Of a DNA stretch of 64,000 nucleotides, positions 44,342-52,526 are shown piece by piece; positions within the stretch are counted from its first letter, which is position 1; every line of letters begins with the position of its first letter. Both the position numbers and the translations under genes were made by a program. The notes beneath the pieces were generated by a model. That model saw nothing but the letters and a program-made list of their open reading frames with translations, was not told where the DNA came from and did not search any database. Where the stretch lies: the NCBI GenBank assembly GCA_030424595.1, contig JAUHWG010000022.1, positions 1-64,000 on the forward strand, in the 5' to 3' direction. This DNA comes from Polyangia bacterium (GTDB taxonomy: Bacteria; Myxococcota_A; Polyangia; Nannocystales; Nannocystaceae).

Positions 44342-44899
44342 ATGCAAACCATATCTAGACTTATCGGCGTATCTCTACTCTCTGTCCTGTGTACAGTCAT
44401 CGGCTGCAGCGGTGATGACGATGTCGGCAGCTCGGCGACCGAAGGGACGACCGAGCCGACGACGACGACCGGAGACGCGACGACGACGGAGGGGACGACG
44501 GAGGGGACGACGGACGGGACGACGGAGGGGGCGACGGAGGGGACGACGGACGGGACGATGGGCGGCACGACGACGACGACGACCGGCGAGACGACCGGCG
44601 ACTCGACGACGACGACCGGAGACACGACGACCACCACCGGGGACACGACGACGACCACCACCACGGGCGGAGGCGCCTGTGAGCCCTCCGGTGATGACGA
44701 CGCCTGCGTCAGCTGCACCAAGGAGAGCTGCTGCGACGAGTTCGAGGCCTGTACTGAGGACGAGGGCTGCGTCTGCTGGTTGCAGTGCCTCGCGGAGGGA
44801 GGCGACCAGGCGCAGTGCTTCGGCACCTGTGGCCAGAACGCCGCGTTCTTCACCCTCGGGGCCTGTGTCCAGGGCAGCTGCGGCATGGACTGCGGCTAG
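44342..44899 (+). CDS. Small Thr-rich, Cys-rich lipoprotein
   Basis: ATG 44342 has GGAG at 9 nt; an in-frame TTG at 44336 is less likely. Lipobox VIGC. About 80 residues of Thr/Gly/Asp/Glu linker with TTEGTT repeats, then a 70-residue C-terminal domain with 14 Cys: CEPSGDDDACVSCTKESCCDE, then CTEDEGCVCWLQC, CFGTCGQ, CVQGSCGMDC. The family is seen in Nannocystales-like genomes, but I know no function. Probably disulfide-bonded and exposed on the cell surface. Confidence 0.75.
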   Translation: MQTISRLIGVSLLSVLCTVIGCSGDDDVGSSATEGTTEPTTTTGDATTTEGTTEGTTDGTTEGATEGTTDGTMGGTTTTTTGETTGDSTTTTGDTTTTTGDTTTTTTTGGGACEPSGDDDACVSCTKESCCDEFEACTEDEGCVCWLQCLAEGGDQAQCFGTCGQNAAFFTLGACVQGSCGMDCG

Positions 44900-44992
44900 C
44901 GTTCGCGACGACGAGCTGCGCGTCCCGCACAAGGGCGGGGGGCGCTCTCGCGCTTCGGCGAATGGAGCCGTGTTGAGGGCCGGCGGAGCTGT

Positions 44993-44998
44993 TAGAGT
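44993..44998 (+). promoter_or_regulatory. Putative -10 box (TAGAGT), 9 nt before GTG 45008
   Basis: TAGAGT then 9 nt and GTG; no Shine-Dalgarno. Confidence 0.4.
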
Positions 44999-45007
44999 GG
45001 CGCGGTC

Positions 45008-46303
45008 GTGAAACGACATGCGCAAGACGAGCTCGTCTGGATCAACGACAAGGGGGTCGTCCATCCCCTCGGGGACACCGCGATCAAGCGGATGCGCCAG
45101 CGTGAGGGGGCCTTCCGCGTGCTCCCGGCCCCGGCCCACGTCGTCTTCATGCGATACACCGGCGAAGATGGCCGGCGCGACGCCGAGGACGGAGCGGTCG
45201 TCCGCATGGCCGGTGAGATCATCGGCCCTGGCGTGATGGGGGACATCCTCGGCCTCCTCGCCCAGTCAGGCTGGCGCGGGGAGCTCTTGGTCGAGAATGG
45301 CATCCACAGCCGCTCGGTCTTCTTCGAGGGGGGCAACATCCTCGGCGCGCGGACCTCCTGCGATGAGGAGCGTCTCGGAAACATCCTCTTTAACTACGGC
45401 CATCTCGGCGAGGAGCAGTTCGCCTCGACCCTCGCCCGCGTGGCCCACGGTGAGCGCTTCGGCGCGGCTGCGGTCGCCCTCGGCTTTGTCAGCCAGGAGG
45501 ACGTCTATAACTGTCTCTCGAAGCAGATCGAGGAGATCGTCTTCCAGTGCGTGATGGTCGCGGACGGGACCTATGCGTTCCTCGAGGACTTCGACGAGGA
45601 CATGATCCCGTGGCGGCGGGCGGTCAACGCCTTTGGCGTGCTGATGGAGTCGGTCTCGCGCCTCGACGAGATCCGCTTCTTCCGGGCGCGGGTTCCGGCG
45701 GGGACCTACATCCCCGAGCGGCTCGTCGGCGAGGACAAGGTCGAGAAGGATCTCCGGACGATGTTCGCCGAGATCGACGGCCGGAGCTCCGTCGACGAGC
45801 TGGGGCGGCGGACCGGGCTCGGCGAGTTTGAGGCGACCAAGCAGATCTATCGCCTCGCCCAGGCCGGTCATGTCGCGATCACGGCGCCTCGCTTCCGCGG
45901 CGGTGTGTCCGAGGTGATCGACACGTCGAACGCGATCCTCCGGCGAGTCCACGAAGAGGCGGATCTCGTCGGTCGTGGGACGGCCCTGCGGACGGCGATC
46001 GCGAACTTCGCCCAGGGCCGCTTCGCCAAGCTCGTCGCCGAGGCCGGCCCCTATGAGGACGGGACCTTCGCGAGCCGCAAGGTCGTCGAGAACGCCGTGG
46101 CGGTCGCAGGCGAGGCCGGGGCCTACAGCTACACCGCGGACATGCTCCACGACTACGCCAGCTTTGTCCTCTTCTCCCTCGGGGCGAGCCTCGGCGAGGA
46201 TGTCGAGCGCAGGCTCAGCCATGAGGTCGAGCCCCTCCTCGCCCGCCTGCGGCCGGCGACCAGCTCGAGCCAGCTGATCAAGATCGTGGTCGACGACGAC
46301 TGA
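45008..46303 (+). CDS. DUF4388 (PATAN-like) regulatory protein
   Basis: 431 residues, GTG start. Residues about 75-190 have the DUF4388 pattern GPGVMGDILGLLAQSGWRGELLVEN, SVFFEGGNILGART, LGNILFNYGHLGEEQ and FVSQEDVYNCLSKQIEEIVF. The domain is common in myxobacterial and cyanobacterial two-component systems. The second half is helical with a winged-helix-like SVDELGRRTGLGEFEATKQIYRLAQAGHV. Cytoplasmic, with no kinase or receiver part. The next gene starts close by (24 nt), so they are likely functionally linked. Confidence 0.85.
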   Translation: MKRHAQDELVWINDKGVVHPLGDTAIKRMRQREGAFRVLPAPAHVVFMRYTGEDGRRDAEDGAVVRMAGEIIGPGVMGDILGLLAQSGWRGELLVENGIHSRSVFFEGGNILGARTSCDEERLGNILFNYGHLGEEQFASTLARVAHGERFGAAAVALGFVSQEDVYNCLSKQIEEIVFQCVMVADGTYAFLEDFDEDMIPWRRAVNAFGVLMESVSRLDEIRFFRARVPAGTYIPERLVGEDKVEKDLRTMFAEIDGRSSVDELGRRTGLGEFEATKQIYRLAQAGHVAITAPRFRGGVSEVIDTSNAILRRVHEEADLVGRGTALRTAIANFAQGRFAKLVAEAGPYEDGTFASRKVVENAVAVAGEAGAYSYTADMLHDYASFVLFSLGASLGEDVERRLSHEVEPLLARLRPATSSSQLIKIVVDDD

Positions 46304-46314
46304 AGGTCGTGGTC

Positions 46315-46320
46315 TACAAT
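46315..46320 (+). promoter_or_regulatory. Putative -10 box (TACAAT), 6 nt before GTG 46327
   Basis: TACAAT then 6 nt and GTG (MKRFEIKP). It lies just past the DUF4388 stop and supports the downstream start rather than GTG 46309. Confidence 0.45.
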
Positions 46321-46326
46321 CGCGCG

Positions 46327-47889
46327 GTGAAGCGCTTCGAAATTAAGCCAGCGCCGGGGTCGGGCGCAGAGCTCGCCTCCTTCGCCGAGCTCCAGGCTGG
46401 CCTCGCTGAACGCTTCGTCGGCTTCCGCGATGATCGGCGCAGCCCCTACACCGCCGTCGTCATCCCGTCGCAGAGCTTTGACGCCGACGAGCTGGCGAAG
46501 ATCGACGGGATCGCCCACTACGAGGAGCGCTCGCTCTTCAACCTGATGCTCCTCCGGCATCCACGCCTAAAGGTCGTCTTTGTCACCTCAAAGCGGCTGA
46601 ACCCGCGGATCATCGACTACTACCTCCACCAGATCCGGGGGGTTCCGAGCGAGCACGCGCGGGCGCGGCTGTGCCTGCTGGACTGCGATGACGCCTCAGC
46701 TCGGCCGCTGACGGAGAAGATCCTCGAGCGGCCGCGGCTCCTCGAGCGGATCCGGTCGGCGATCGGCGACCCGACGCTCGCCCATATGGCGGTCTTCAAC
46801 TCGACGCCGTTGGAGCGGACGCTCGCGGTCCAGCTCGGGATCCCGATCAACGGCTGCGATCCGGCGTTGGTCAGCTTGGGCCACAAGACCGGCTCTCGCC
46901 GGCTCTTCGTCGAGGCTGGCCTCCAGCTGGTGCCGGGTCGTGACGGGCTTGGGAGCGTCGAGGAGCTGGTCGAGGCGCTCGCCGAGCTTTGGGAGGAGGT
47001 GCCGACGACGCGGCGGATGGTCGTCAAGCTCAACGACTCCTTCAGCGGCGAGGGCAACGCGCTCCTCGATCTCGGCGGGCTCGCCGAGGTCGCGCCGGGG
47101 CGTGCTGGGGTCACGTCAGAGGCTCGGCGATCGGCGCTGGCCCGCGGGCTCGCGGAGCTGCGGCCGGAGGCGGAGGGCAGCAGCGCGGCGGCGTTCTGCG
47201 CGAAGTTCGAGCTGATGGGGGGGATCTGTGAGGTCTGGATCGAGGGCGAGCACAAGATGTCGCCGAGCGCTCAGGTGCGGATCAACCCCGAGCGTCGTGT
47301 CCAGGCGGTGTCGACCCATGATCAGGTGCTGGGAGGTCCGAGCGGGCAGGTCTTCCTCGGGGCGCGCTTTCCCGCGGATCCGAGCTATCGCCTCGAGATC
47401 CAGCGCGAGGCGCTGAAGGTCGGGGAGCTGCTCGCTGCGCGCGGGGTCATCGGCCGCTTCGGCGTCGACTTCTTGGTCATCCCGGCCTCCGAGGGGGGCG
47501 CGCCGGAGGTGTACGCGATCGAGATCAACCTCCGCCAAGGGGGGACGACGCACCCCTTCAACACGCTGAAGTTCCTCACCGACGGCCGCTATGACCCGAC
47601 GACCGGCGAGTTCTACACGGCGCAGGGGCGGGCGCGGGCCTACTTCGCGACCGACAACCTGAGGGCGCCGCACTACAGAGGGATCCTGCCGATCGATCTC
47701 CTCGATCAGCTCGTCGTCAACGGCCTGCACTTTCGCGCAGATGAGACCGGCGTGGTCTTCCACCTCCTCGGAGCGCTCAGCGAGTTCGGCAAGCTCGGGT
47801 GCACGGTCATCGCCCCGACGGTCGCCGACGCCGATCGACGGTACGCGGAGGTGGTGCGCTTCCTCGACGGGATGCAGGACCTGCCGTAG
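46327..47889 (+). CDS. PGM1-like peptide ligase (ATP-grasp)
   Basis: About 520 residues with ATP-grasp landmarks: NGCDPALVSLGHKTGSRRLFVEAG, VVKLNDSFSGEGN, AFCAKFELMGGICEVWIEGEH, and the metal-binding VYAIEINLRQGGTTHPFNTL near 410-430, which is a hallmark of the PGM1 group (pheganomycin peptide ligase and relatives). The C-terminus holds a PGM1_C-like segment (FRADETGVVFHLLGALSEFGKLGCTVIAPT). It would join a small amine or amino acid to a carboxylate with ATP. No precursor peptide gene was found nearby. GTG 46309 is an alternative start. Confidence 0.83.
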   Translation: MKRFEIKPAPGSGAELASFAELQAGLAERFVGFRDDRRSPYTAVVIPSQSFDADELAKIDGIAHYEERSLFNLMLLRHPRLKVVFVTSKRLNPRIIDYYLHQIRGVPSEHARARLCLLDCDDASARPLTEKILERPRLLERIRSAIGDPTLAHMAVFNSTPLERTLAVQLGIPINGCDPALVSLGHKTGSRRLFVEAGLQLVPGRDGLGSVEELVEALAELWEEVPTTRRMVVKLNDSFSGEGNALLDLGGLAEVAPGRAGVTSEARRSALARGLAELRPEAEGSSAAAFCAKFELMGGICEVWIEGEHKMSPSAQVRINPERRVQAVSTHDQVLGGPSGQVFLGARFPADPSYRLEIQREALKVGELLAARGVIGRFGVDFLVIPASEGGAPEVYAIEINLRQGGTTHPFNTLKFLTDGRYDPTTGEFYTAQGRARAYFATDNLRAPHYRGILPIDLLDQLVVNGLHFRADETGVVFHLLGALSEFGKLGCTVIAPTVADADRRYAEVVRFLDGMQDLP

Positions 47890-48084
47890 ACCCGCTCGCT
47901 GCGGCGAGCCTCTCGCGCGCTTCAGCCCTTGGCCTGCGGAGGAGCGGAGGAGAGGAGCGGCGAGACTGCGCTTTATCGACGTCGGCGGAGCTGACCAGCG
48001 CGACCTGACCGTGCTCGGGCGCTCGACCAGGGATTGACGAGCGATGGACCCAAAGGGCGGCCCGGCGCTGCGAGGACAGCTCCG

Positions 48085-49461
48085 CTAGGTGAGCCTGTCG
48101 GCCTCGACCGAGCTCCGCTTCTGTCGCATCGTCACGAACTCCTCGGCGGCCGAGGGGTGGAGGGCCATGGTCGCGTCAAACTGGGCCTTGGTCGCGCCGC
48201 ACTGGATCGCGACGGCGAGGGACTGGATGATCTCGGGGGAGTCCGGGCCGACCATGTGGATCCCGAGCACACGATCGGTCTCCGGGTGGACGATCATCTT
48301 CATCAGCACCTTCTCTTGCCGCCCGGCGAGGGTGTTCTTCATCGGCGTGAAGGTCGAGGTGTAGACGTCGACCGCACCGTAGAGGTTGTGGGCGGCGTGC
48401 TCGGAGATACCGACCGTCGCCAGCGGTGGTTGGCTGAACACCGCGGTCGGGATGTTCTCGTAGCTGATCGTCGTCGGTGTGCCGCCGAATTGAGTCGCGA
48501 CGAAGGCGACGCCCTCGCTGATCGCGACCGGGGTGAGCGCGACGCGGTCGATGACATCACCGATCGCGAAGATGCTCGGGGCCGAGGTCTGGAAGTGCTC
48601 GTCGACGATGACCGCGCCGCGCTCGCTGAGCTCGACGCCGGCCCCCTCGAGGCCGAGCTCGGCGGTCGCCGGTCGCCGTCCGGTCGCCATCATCACCGCG
48701 TCGACGTGGACCTCGCGGTCGCGGCCGATGTCGACGACGAGCTCCCCGTCGGTCTCTTGGATCCCGAGGATCGGCGCGTTGAAGCGGACGTCGATCGACT
48801 TGTCGCAGAGCTGGTCGGCGAGGAAGCTGCGGATGTCGTCGTCGAAGCCGCGGAGGAAGAGGTGGCCGCGGTAGAGGAGCGTGACCTCGACGCCGAGGTT
48901 GGCGAAGATCCCGGCGAACTCGACGGCGATGTAGCCACCGCCGACGATCGCCATCCGCTTCGGCAGCTCGGGGAGGTAGAAGGCCTGGTCGGAGGTGAAG
49001 GAGTGCTCGGCTCCGGGGATCTCCGGGACGACCGGGCTACCCCCGGTGGCGACGAGGATCCGCTCGGCGGTGTAGCGCTTGCCGGCGACCTCGACCGTGT
49101 GCGGGTCGACGATGGTCGCCCGCCCGTCGATGATCTCGACCCCCGCGTTGCTCAGGATTCGCTCGTAGATCCGACCCAGGCGCTCGATCTCGCGGTCCTT
49201 GTTGGCGACGAGCGTCGGCCAGTCAAAGGTCGGCTCGGCGACCTTCCAGCCGTAGCCGGCCGCGTCGGCGATGTCCTCGCGGAAGTGCGCCGCGTAGACG
49301 AAGAGCTTCTTCGGGACGCAGCCGACGTTGACGCAGGTCCCCCCGAGGTAGCGATCCTCCGCGATCGCCACCCTGGCTCCGGTGGCGCTCGCGAGCCGGG
49401 ATGCTCGGACACCGCCCGAGCCCGCGCCGATCGTGAATAGGTCGTAGTCGTAGGTCGCCAT
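48085..49461 (-). CDS. gor: Glutathione-disulfide reductase
   Basis: FAD-binding GAGSGGVRASRLAS near the start, redox-active CVNVGC (Cys43/Cys48) preceded by GGT, NADPH-binding GGGYIAVEFAGIFANLG, FAD GDVIDRVALTPVAI and the dimer-interface ALHPSAAEEFVTM with the catalytic His-Glu pair. 458 residues. The FAD/NADPH spacing and the interface favour glutathione reductase over other flavin disulfide reductases; trypanothione-like or mycothione relatives are not excluded. It reduces GSSG in the cytoplasm. ATG 49461 has GGAG at 7-10 nt. Confidence 0.92.
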   Translation of the reverse strand: MATYDYDLFTIGAGSGGVRASRLASATGARVAIAEDRYLGGTCVNVGCVPKKLFVYAAHFREDIADAAGYGWKVAEPTFDWPTLVANKDREIERLGRIYERILSNAGVEIIDGRATIVDPHTVEVAGKRYTAERILVATGGSPVVPEIPGAEHSFTSDQAFYLPELPKRMAIVGGGYIAVEFAGIFANLGVEVTLLYRGHLFLRGFDDDIRSFLADQLCDKSIDVRFNAPILGIQETDGELVVDIGRDREVHVDAVMMATGRRPATAELGLEGAGVELSERGAVIVDEHFQTSAPSIFAIGDVIDRVALTPVAISEGVAFVATQFGGTPTTISYENIPTAVFSQPPLATVGISEHAAHNLYGAVDVYTSTFTPMKNTLAGRQEKVLMKMIVHPETDRVLGIHMVGPDSPEIIQSLAVAIQCGATKAQFDATMALHPSAAEEFVTMRQKRSSVEADRLT

Positions 49462-49775
49462 CGTCGCTCTCCTCGAGGGCGCCGAGGATCGCACAGCTTT
49501 GCGGCGCGCGCAGGGGTGATGCCGGGGCCGCGCGGAGGGGCCGGGGATTGCGCCAAGCGCGGAGCTCAGCCCGTGGGCGCCGGTGAGCGCTCGGTCGTCT
49601 CCGCGCGAGAGCTCCAGTGAAGCTTTGCTCCTCGCTGAGGCTCGGCGCGAGCCTACGCTGCGAGGGATCGTCCCCCTGCTCGGCGGCGGCGACCGCTCGA
49701 CGCTCGACGAGCGGGCGTATCAAGACGTCCTTGTCCCGCTCAGGAGCTCTTCGCGGGACGCCTGGGACTCCCTCC
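49462..49775. other. 314-bp intergenic region
   Basis: Contains the leader of the glutathione reductase gene and the end region of the gene at 49776-51038. No gene recognised. Confidence 0.4.
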
Positions 49776-51038
49776 TCAGCCGACGTAGCGGACGACCCAG
49801 AACTGGATCTGCCGGCCGTTGGAGACCCGCATCATCCCGTCGCGCTGGGCCATCGCCGCTTCGCGCCGGGCTTGGGCGAAGAGGGGGGCGACGTCGGGGT
49901 CGTCAGCGGCTGCGGCGGCGATGCAGATCCGCGTGTGCCCGCCGTCGCTGCCGGGCGGCCCCGGGTTGTCGGCGAAGAACACGTCGCCCGGGCGGATGTC
50001 CGCGAGCATCGCCCGGATCTCCGCGTTTTGAGCCTCGCCGAGGACGGCAGCCTCGGGGTTGGCCGGGTCACGGTGATCGAGGTGATGGACCAGCTTCCAG
50101 CCCCGCGAGCGACCGAGCTTCTCGCCGAAGCGCTCGGCTCGGGGGAAGTGGCGGAACTTGCCGACGCGGTGGCTCGGGACCGGGACCTCCGCGAGGGCGA
50201 GGACGGTCCCGCCGAAGATGTTGCACTTCCAGTACTCGTGGCCGGGGCGAAGCCCGTAGGCGATCCCGCCGGGAGCGCGCAGGAGCCCCTTGTACGCCGG
50301 AGGGACGCCGAAGTGGTCGGCCTTGTAGGTGTAGACCTTGCCCTGGACGGAGATCGTGAAAGGAGCGGAGGTCGCCTCGGTGATCGCGGTGGCGATCGAG
50401 ACGATCCGCGCGACGGCAGGGCTCAGCTCGGCCTGCTCGGGGAGGGTCAGCTGACCCACCGTGGGCACAACGCCCCCTTCGTCGACGAGCACCGGGGCGA
50501 AGAGGTCCGGACCCTTGGGGTATGCCGAGAGCATCGCCAGGAGCCCGACAGCCTCGCCTTGGGCGAAGACGTTGGGGATGCCGTCGATCGCTCGGAGCCG
50601 CTGGAGGGCGGTGATCGCCTTGGCCGTCTCCTCGCCGAAGGAGCCGTCGGCGCCCCAGATCGGCAGGGCGAACTCCTTGGGAGCGCCGGGGCTTCGGCCG
50701 GCGACCGCTTGAAACGCGCGCTGGACCAGGAGGACCAGCGGGTCGGCGGGGTCGTTGGCGGAGGACGGGGCGAGGCGATGCTCTCCCCGGAGCAGCGACT
50801 GGTAGCCGGCGTCGCCGCGGAGGTCGGCGCTGGAGAGCGGCCTCGCGAGGGACTCGCGGGGGACGCCGAGGTCGACGAGGAGCGAGCCCCAGCCCGCGCC
50901 GAGGAGGTCGACCGCCTGCTTGGCGACGATCAGGAGCTGCGCTGCGGAGAGCTCCTCCAGCGGTTCGCTGGACTCGTCGTCCAGCGGGAGGTCGGCGTCG
51001 CGGATGAGCTCGTAGAATTCACGGGGCAGGGAGGGCAT
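49776..51038 (-). CDS. Putative cysteine hydrolase with peptidoglycan-binding-like domain
   Basis: 420 residues, no signal peptide. ATG 51038 is the first start with protein-like sequence. Residues about 125-150 (WGADGSFGEETAKAITALQRL) match the peptidoglycan-binding-1 pattern. The C-terminal 160 residues contain YWKCNIFGGTVLALAEVPVP and later GDVFFADNPGPPGSDGGHTRICIA; a Cys followed by a His at this spacing fits a CHAP/NlpC-P60-type thiol hydrolase, though I cannot confirm the fold. It may act on peptidoglycan after export by another route (contact-dependent or predatory lysis), which is inference. Confidence 0.6.
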   Translation of the reverse strand: MPSLPREFYELIRDADLPLDDESSEPLEELSAAQLLIVAKQAVDLLGAGWGSLLVDLGVPRESLARPLSSADLRGDAGYQSLLRGEHRLAPSSANDPADPLVLLVQRAFQAVAGRSPGAPKEFALPIWGADGSFGEETAKAITALQRLRAIDGIPNVFAQGEAVGLLAMLSAYPKGPDLFAPVLVDEGGVVPTVGQLTLPEQAELSPAVARIVSIATAITEATSAPFTISVQGKVYTYKADHFGVPPAYKGLLRAPGGIAYGLRPGHEYWKCNIFGGTVLALAEVPVPSHRVGKFRHFPRAERFGEKLGRSRGWKLVHHLDHRDPANPEAAVLGEAQNAEIRAMLADIRPGDVFFADNPGPPGSDGGHTRICIAAAAADDPDVAPLFAQARREAAMAQRDGMMRVSNGRQIQFWVVRYVG

Positions 51039-51161
51039 GGTCCGATCGGCTTCCTGGTCGGGGGGCCGGCAATTGTGGCCGCCCTCCCTCGATGATGCAA
51101 GGCGCGTGCGCGCGCTCAGGAGCGACGCGATGCGGCGCAAGAAAGGCGGGCGGTGCTCCTG

Positions 51162-51213
51162 TCGATCGTGGCGGTCGATCGTGGCGGTCGATCGTGGCGG
51201 TCGATCGTGGCGG
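51162..51213 (+). repeat. 13-bp tandem repeat TCGATCGTGGCGG, 4 units
   Basis: Four exact copies of TCGATCGTGGCGG, each containing the palindrome CGATCG. Located in the 217-bp gap upstream of the hydrolase gene (minus strand) and downstream of the phosphofructokinase gene. Confidence 0.92.
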
Positions 51214-51255
51214 AGCTCGTGAAGCGCTGCCCCGCTGTCGCGCCGGACTAGGCCG

Positions 51256-52407
51256 CTAGAAGGGCTGAGCGGCCTGGAGCATGAGCTTCTCGGAGAGCTG
51301 GAAGAGCGGGCTCTCCTCCGTGACCAGGCGCGGCGACTTGGCGACCACCTCGGCGAGCGGGTGGACGACCGGGTAGGGGCCCCGGCAGCCGACGACGACG
51401 TCGCCTTCGATCGCTGCTTCGCCGGGGAGATGTCCGAGCTGGATCACGTCGGCCGCGGCGGAGCCGAGGAGACCGGCGAGGGTGTTGTCGAAGGCGCTGG
51501 GGCTGCCGCCGCGGGCGAGGTGGCCGATGGAGTTGATCCGGACCTCCATCGGCGCGCCGAGGACGTCCCGGGTCGCCTTGTCGAGCTCGATCTTCTCCGC
51601 GAGGTGCTGCGACCAGTCCGGGACCATCCGCTGGACCCCCTCGGCGACGACGATGATGAAGTAGCGGTAGTCCCTGCGGACCCCAGCGGCGAGGCGGCTG
51701 ACGATCGCCGCGTGGTCGTGGGTCGCCTCCACCTCGGGGATCGCGACGATCGCCGCGCCGCCGGCGATCGCCGACTGGAGCGCGAGCCAGCCCGAGGTGT
51801 TGCCCATGACCTCGAGGATGATCGCGCGCTTGTGCGACTCGACCGTGTCGCGGATCTTGCGGATCGCGTCGACGACGTTGTTGAGCGCGGTGTCGAAGCC
51901 GATCGAGTACTGGCTGCCGAAGATGTCGTTGTCGATCGACGCCGGGATGCCGACGACCGAGAAGGGCCGCTTGGGGAAGGTCTCGCGGAAGGTGTCGGCG
52001 ATCAGCCGCGCGCCGCGGAACGAGCCGTCGCCGCCGACGACGACGAGGTGGCTGAGGTTCATCTGGTAGAGGTTGGCGACCGCGACCCTGAGGAAGGCCT
52101 CGCGGGCGGCGAGCCTGTCGCTGCGATCGGGGGCGTCGGCGGCGGGGAGGACCAGCTCCGGGACCCGGCCGGTGCCGAGGAAGGTCCCGCCGCGGTGGAT
52201 GATGTCGCGGACTGCGCGGCGATCGACGCTGCGGTCGGAGGAGGAGTCGAGGCGGCGGGCGAGGCCGCGAAAGCCCTCGCGGAAGAAGACGATCTCGCGG
52301 TCGGGCTCCCGCATCTTGAGCGAGCGGAAGGCCGCACGGACCGCTGAGTTCATCCCGGGGGCATCGCCGCCGCTGGTCAGGATGCCGACGCTGGAGGTCT
52401 CGTGCAT
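51256..52407 (-). CDS. 6-phosphofructokinase
   Basis: SVGILTSGGDAPGMNSAVRA, VVGGDGSFRGA (ATP-site GGDGS), VGIPASIDNDIFGSQYSIGFDTA (catalytic IDND), VMGNTSGWLAL and HLARGGSPSAFD, i.e. all substrate-site motifs of the PfkA superfamily. 383 residues is somewhat long, and PASIDND differs from the usual PGTIDND/PKTIDND, so an ATP- or PPi-dependent enzyme is hard to tell apart. It phosphorylates fructose 6-phosphate in glycolysis. ATG 52407 is preceded by TAGCTT at 9 nt and has no Shine-Dalgarno. Confidence 0.93.
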   Translation of the reverse strand: MHETSSVGILTSGGDAPGMNSAVRAAFRSLKMREPDREIVFFREGFRGLARRLDSSSDRSVDRRAVRDIIHRGGTFLGTGRVPELVLPAADAPDRSDRLAAREAFLRVAVANLYQMNLSHLVVVGGDGSFRGARLIADTFRETFPKRPFSVVGIPASIDNDIFGSQYSIGFDTALNNVVDAIRKIRDTVESHKRAIILEVMGNTSGWLALQSAIAGGAAIVAIPEVEATHDHAAIVSRLAAGVRRDYRYFIIVVAEGVQRMVPDWSQHLAEKIELDKATRDVLGAPMEVRINSIGHLARGGSPSAFDNTLAGLLGSAAADVIQLGHLPGEAAIEGDVVVGCRGPYPVVHPLAEVVAKSPRLVTEESPLFQLSEKLMLQAAQPF

Positions 52408-52416
52408 AGTCGGCGC

Positions 52417-52422
52417 AAGCTA
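52417..52422 (-). promoter_or_regulatory. Putative -10 box (TAGCTT), 9 nt before the phosphofructokinase start
   Basis: TAGCTT on the minus strand, 9 nt from ATG 52407; the same hexamer as at 8790-8795. Confidence 0.4.
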
Positions 52423-52526
52423 GCGTGGATCGCCGCGGACGTCACGACCTCTGCGCTCGCGGGAGCACCGTCATGCTCGGGTGGGGGGCTTGACCGTCGC
52501 CCCGGAGCCGGCGAATCCTCGTCGCC

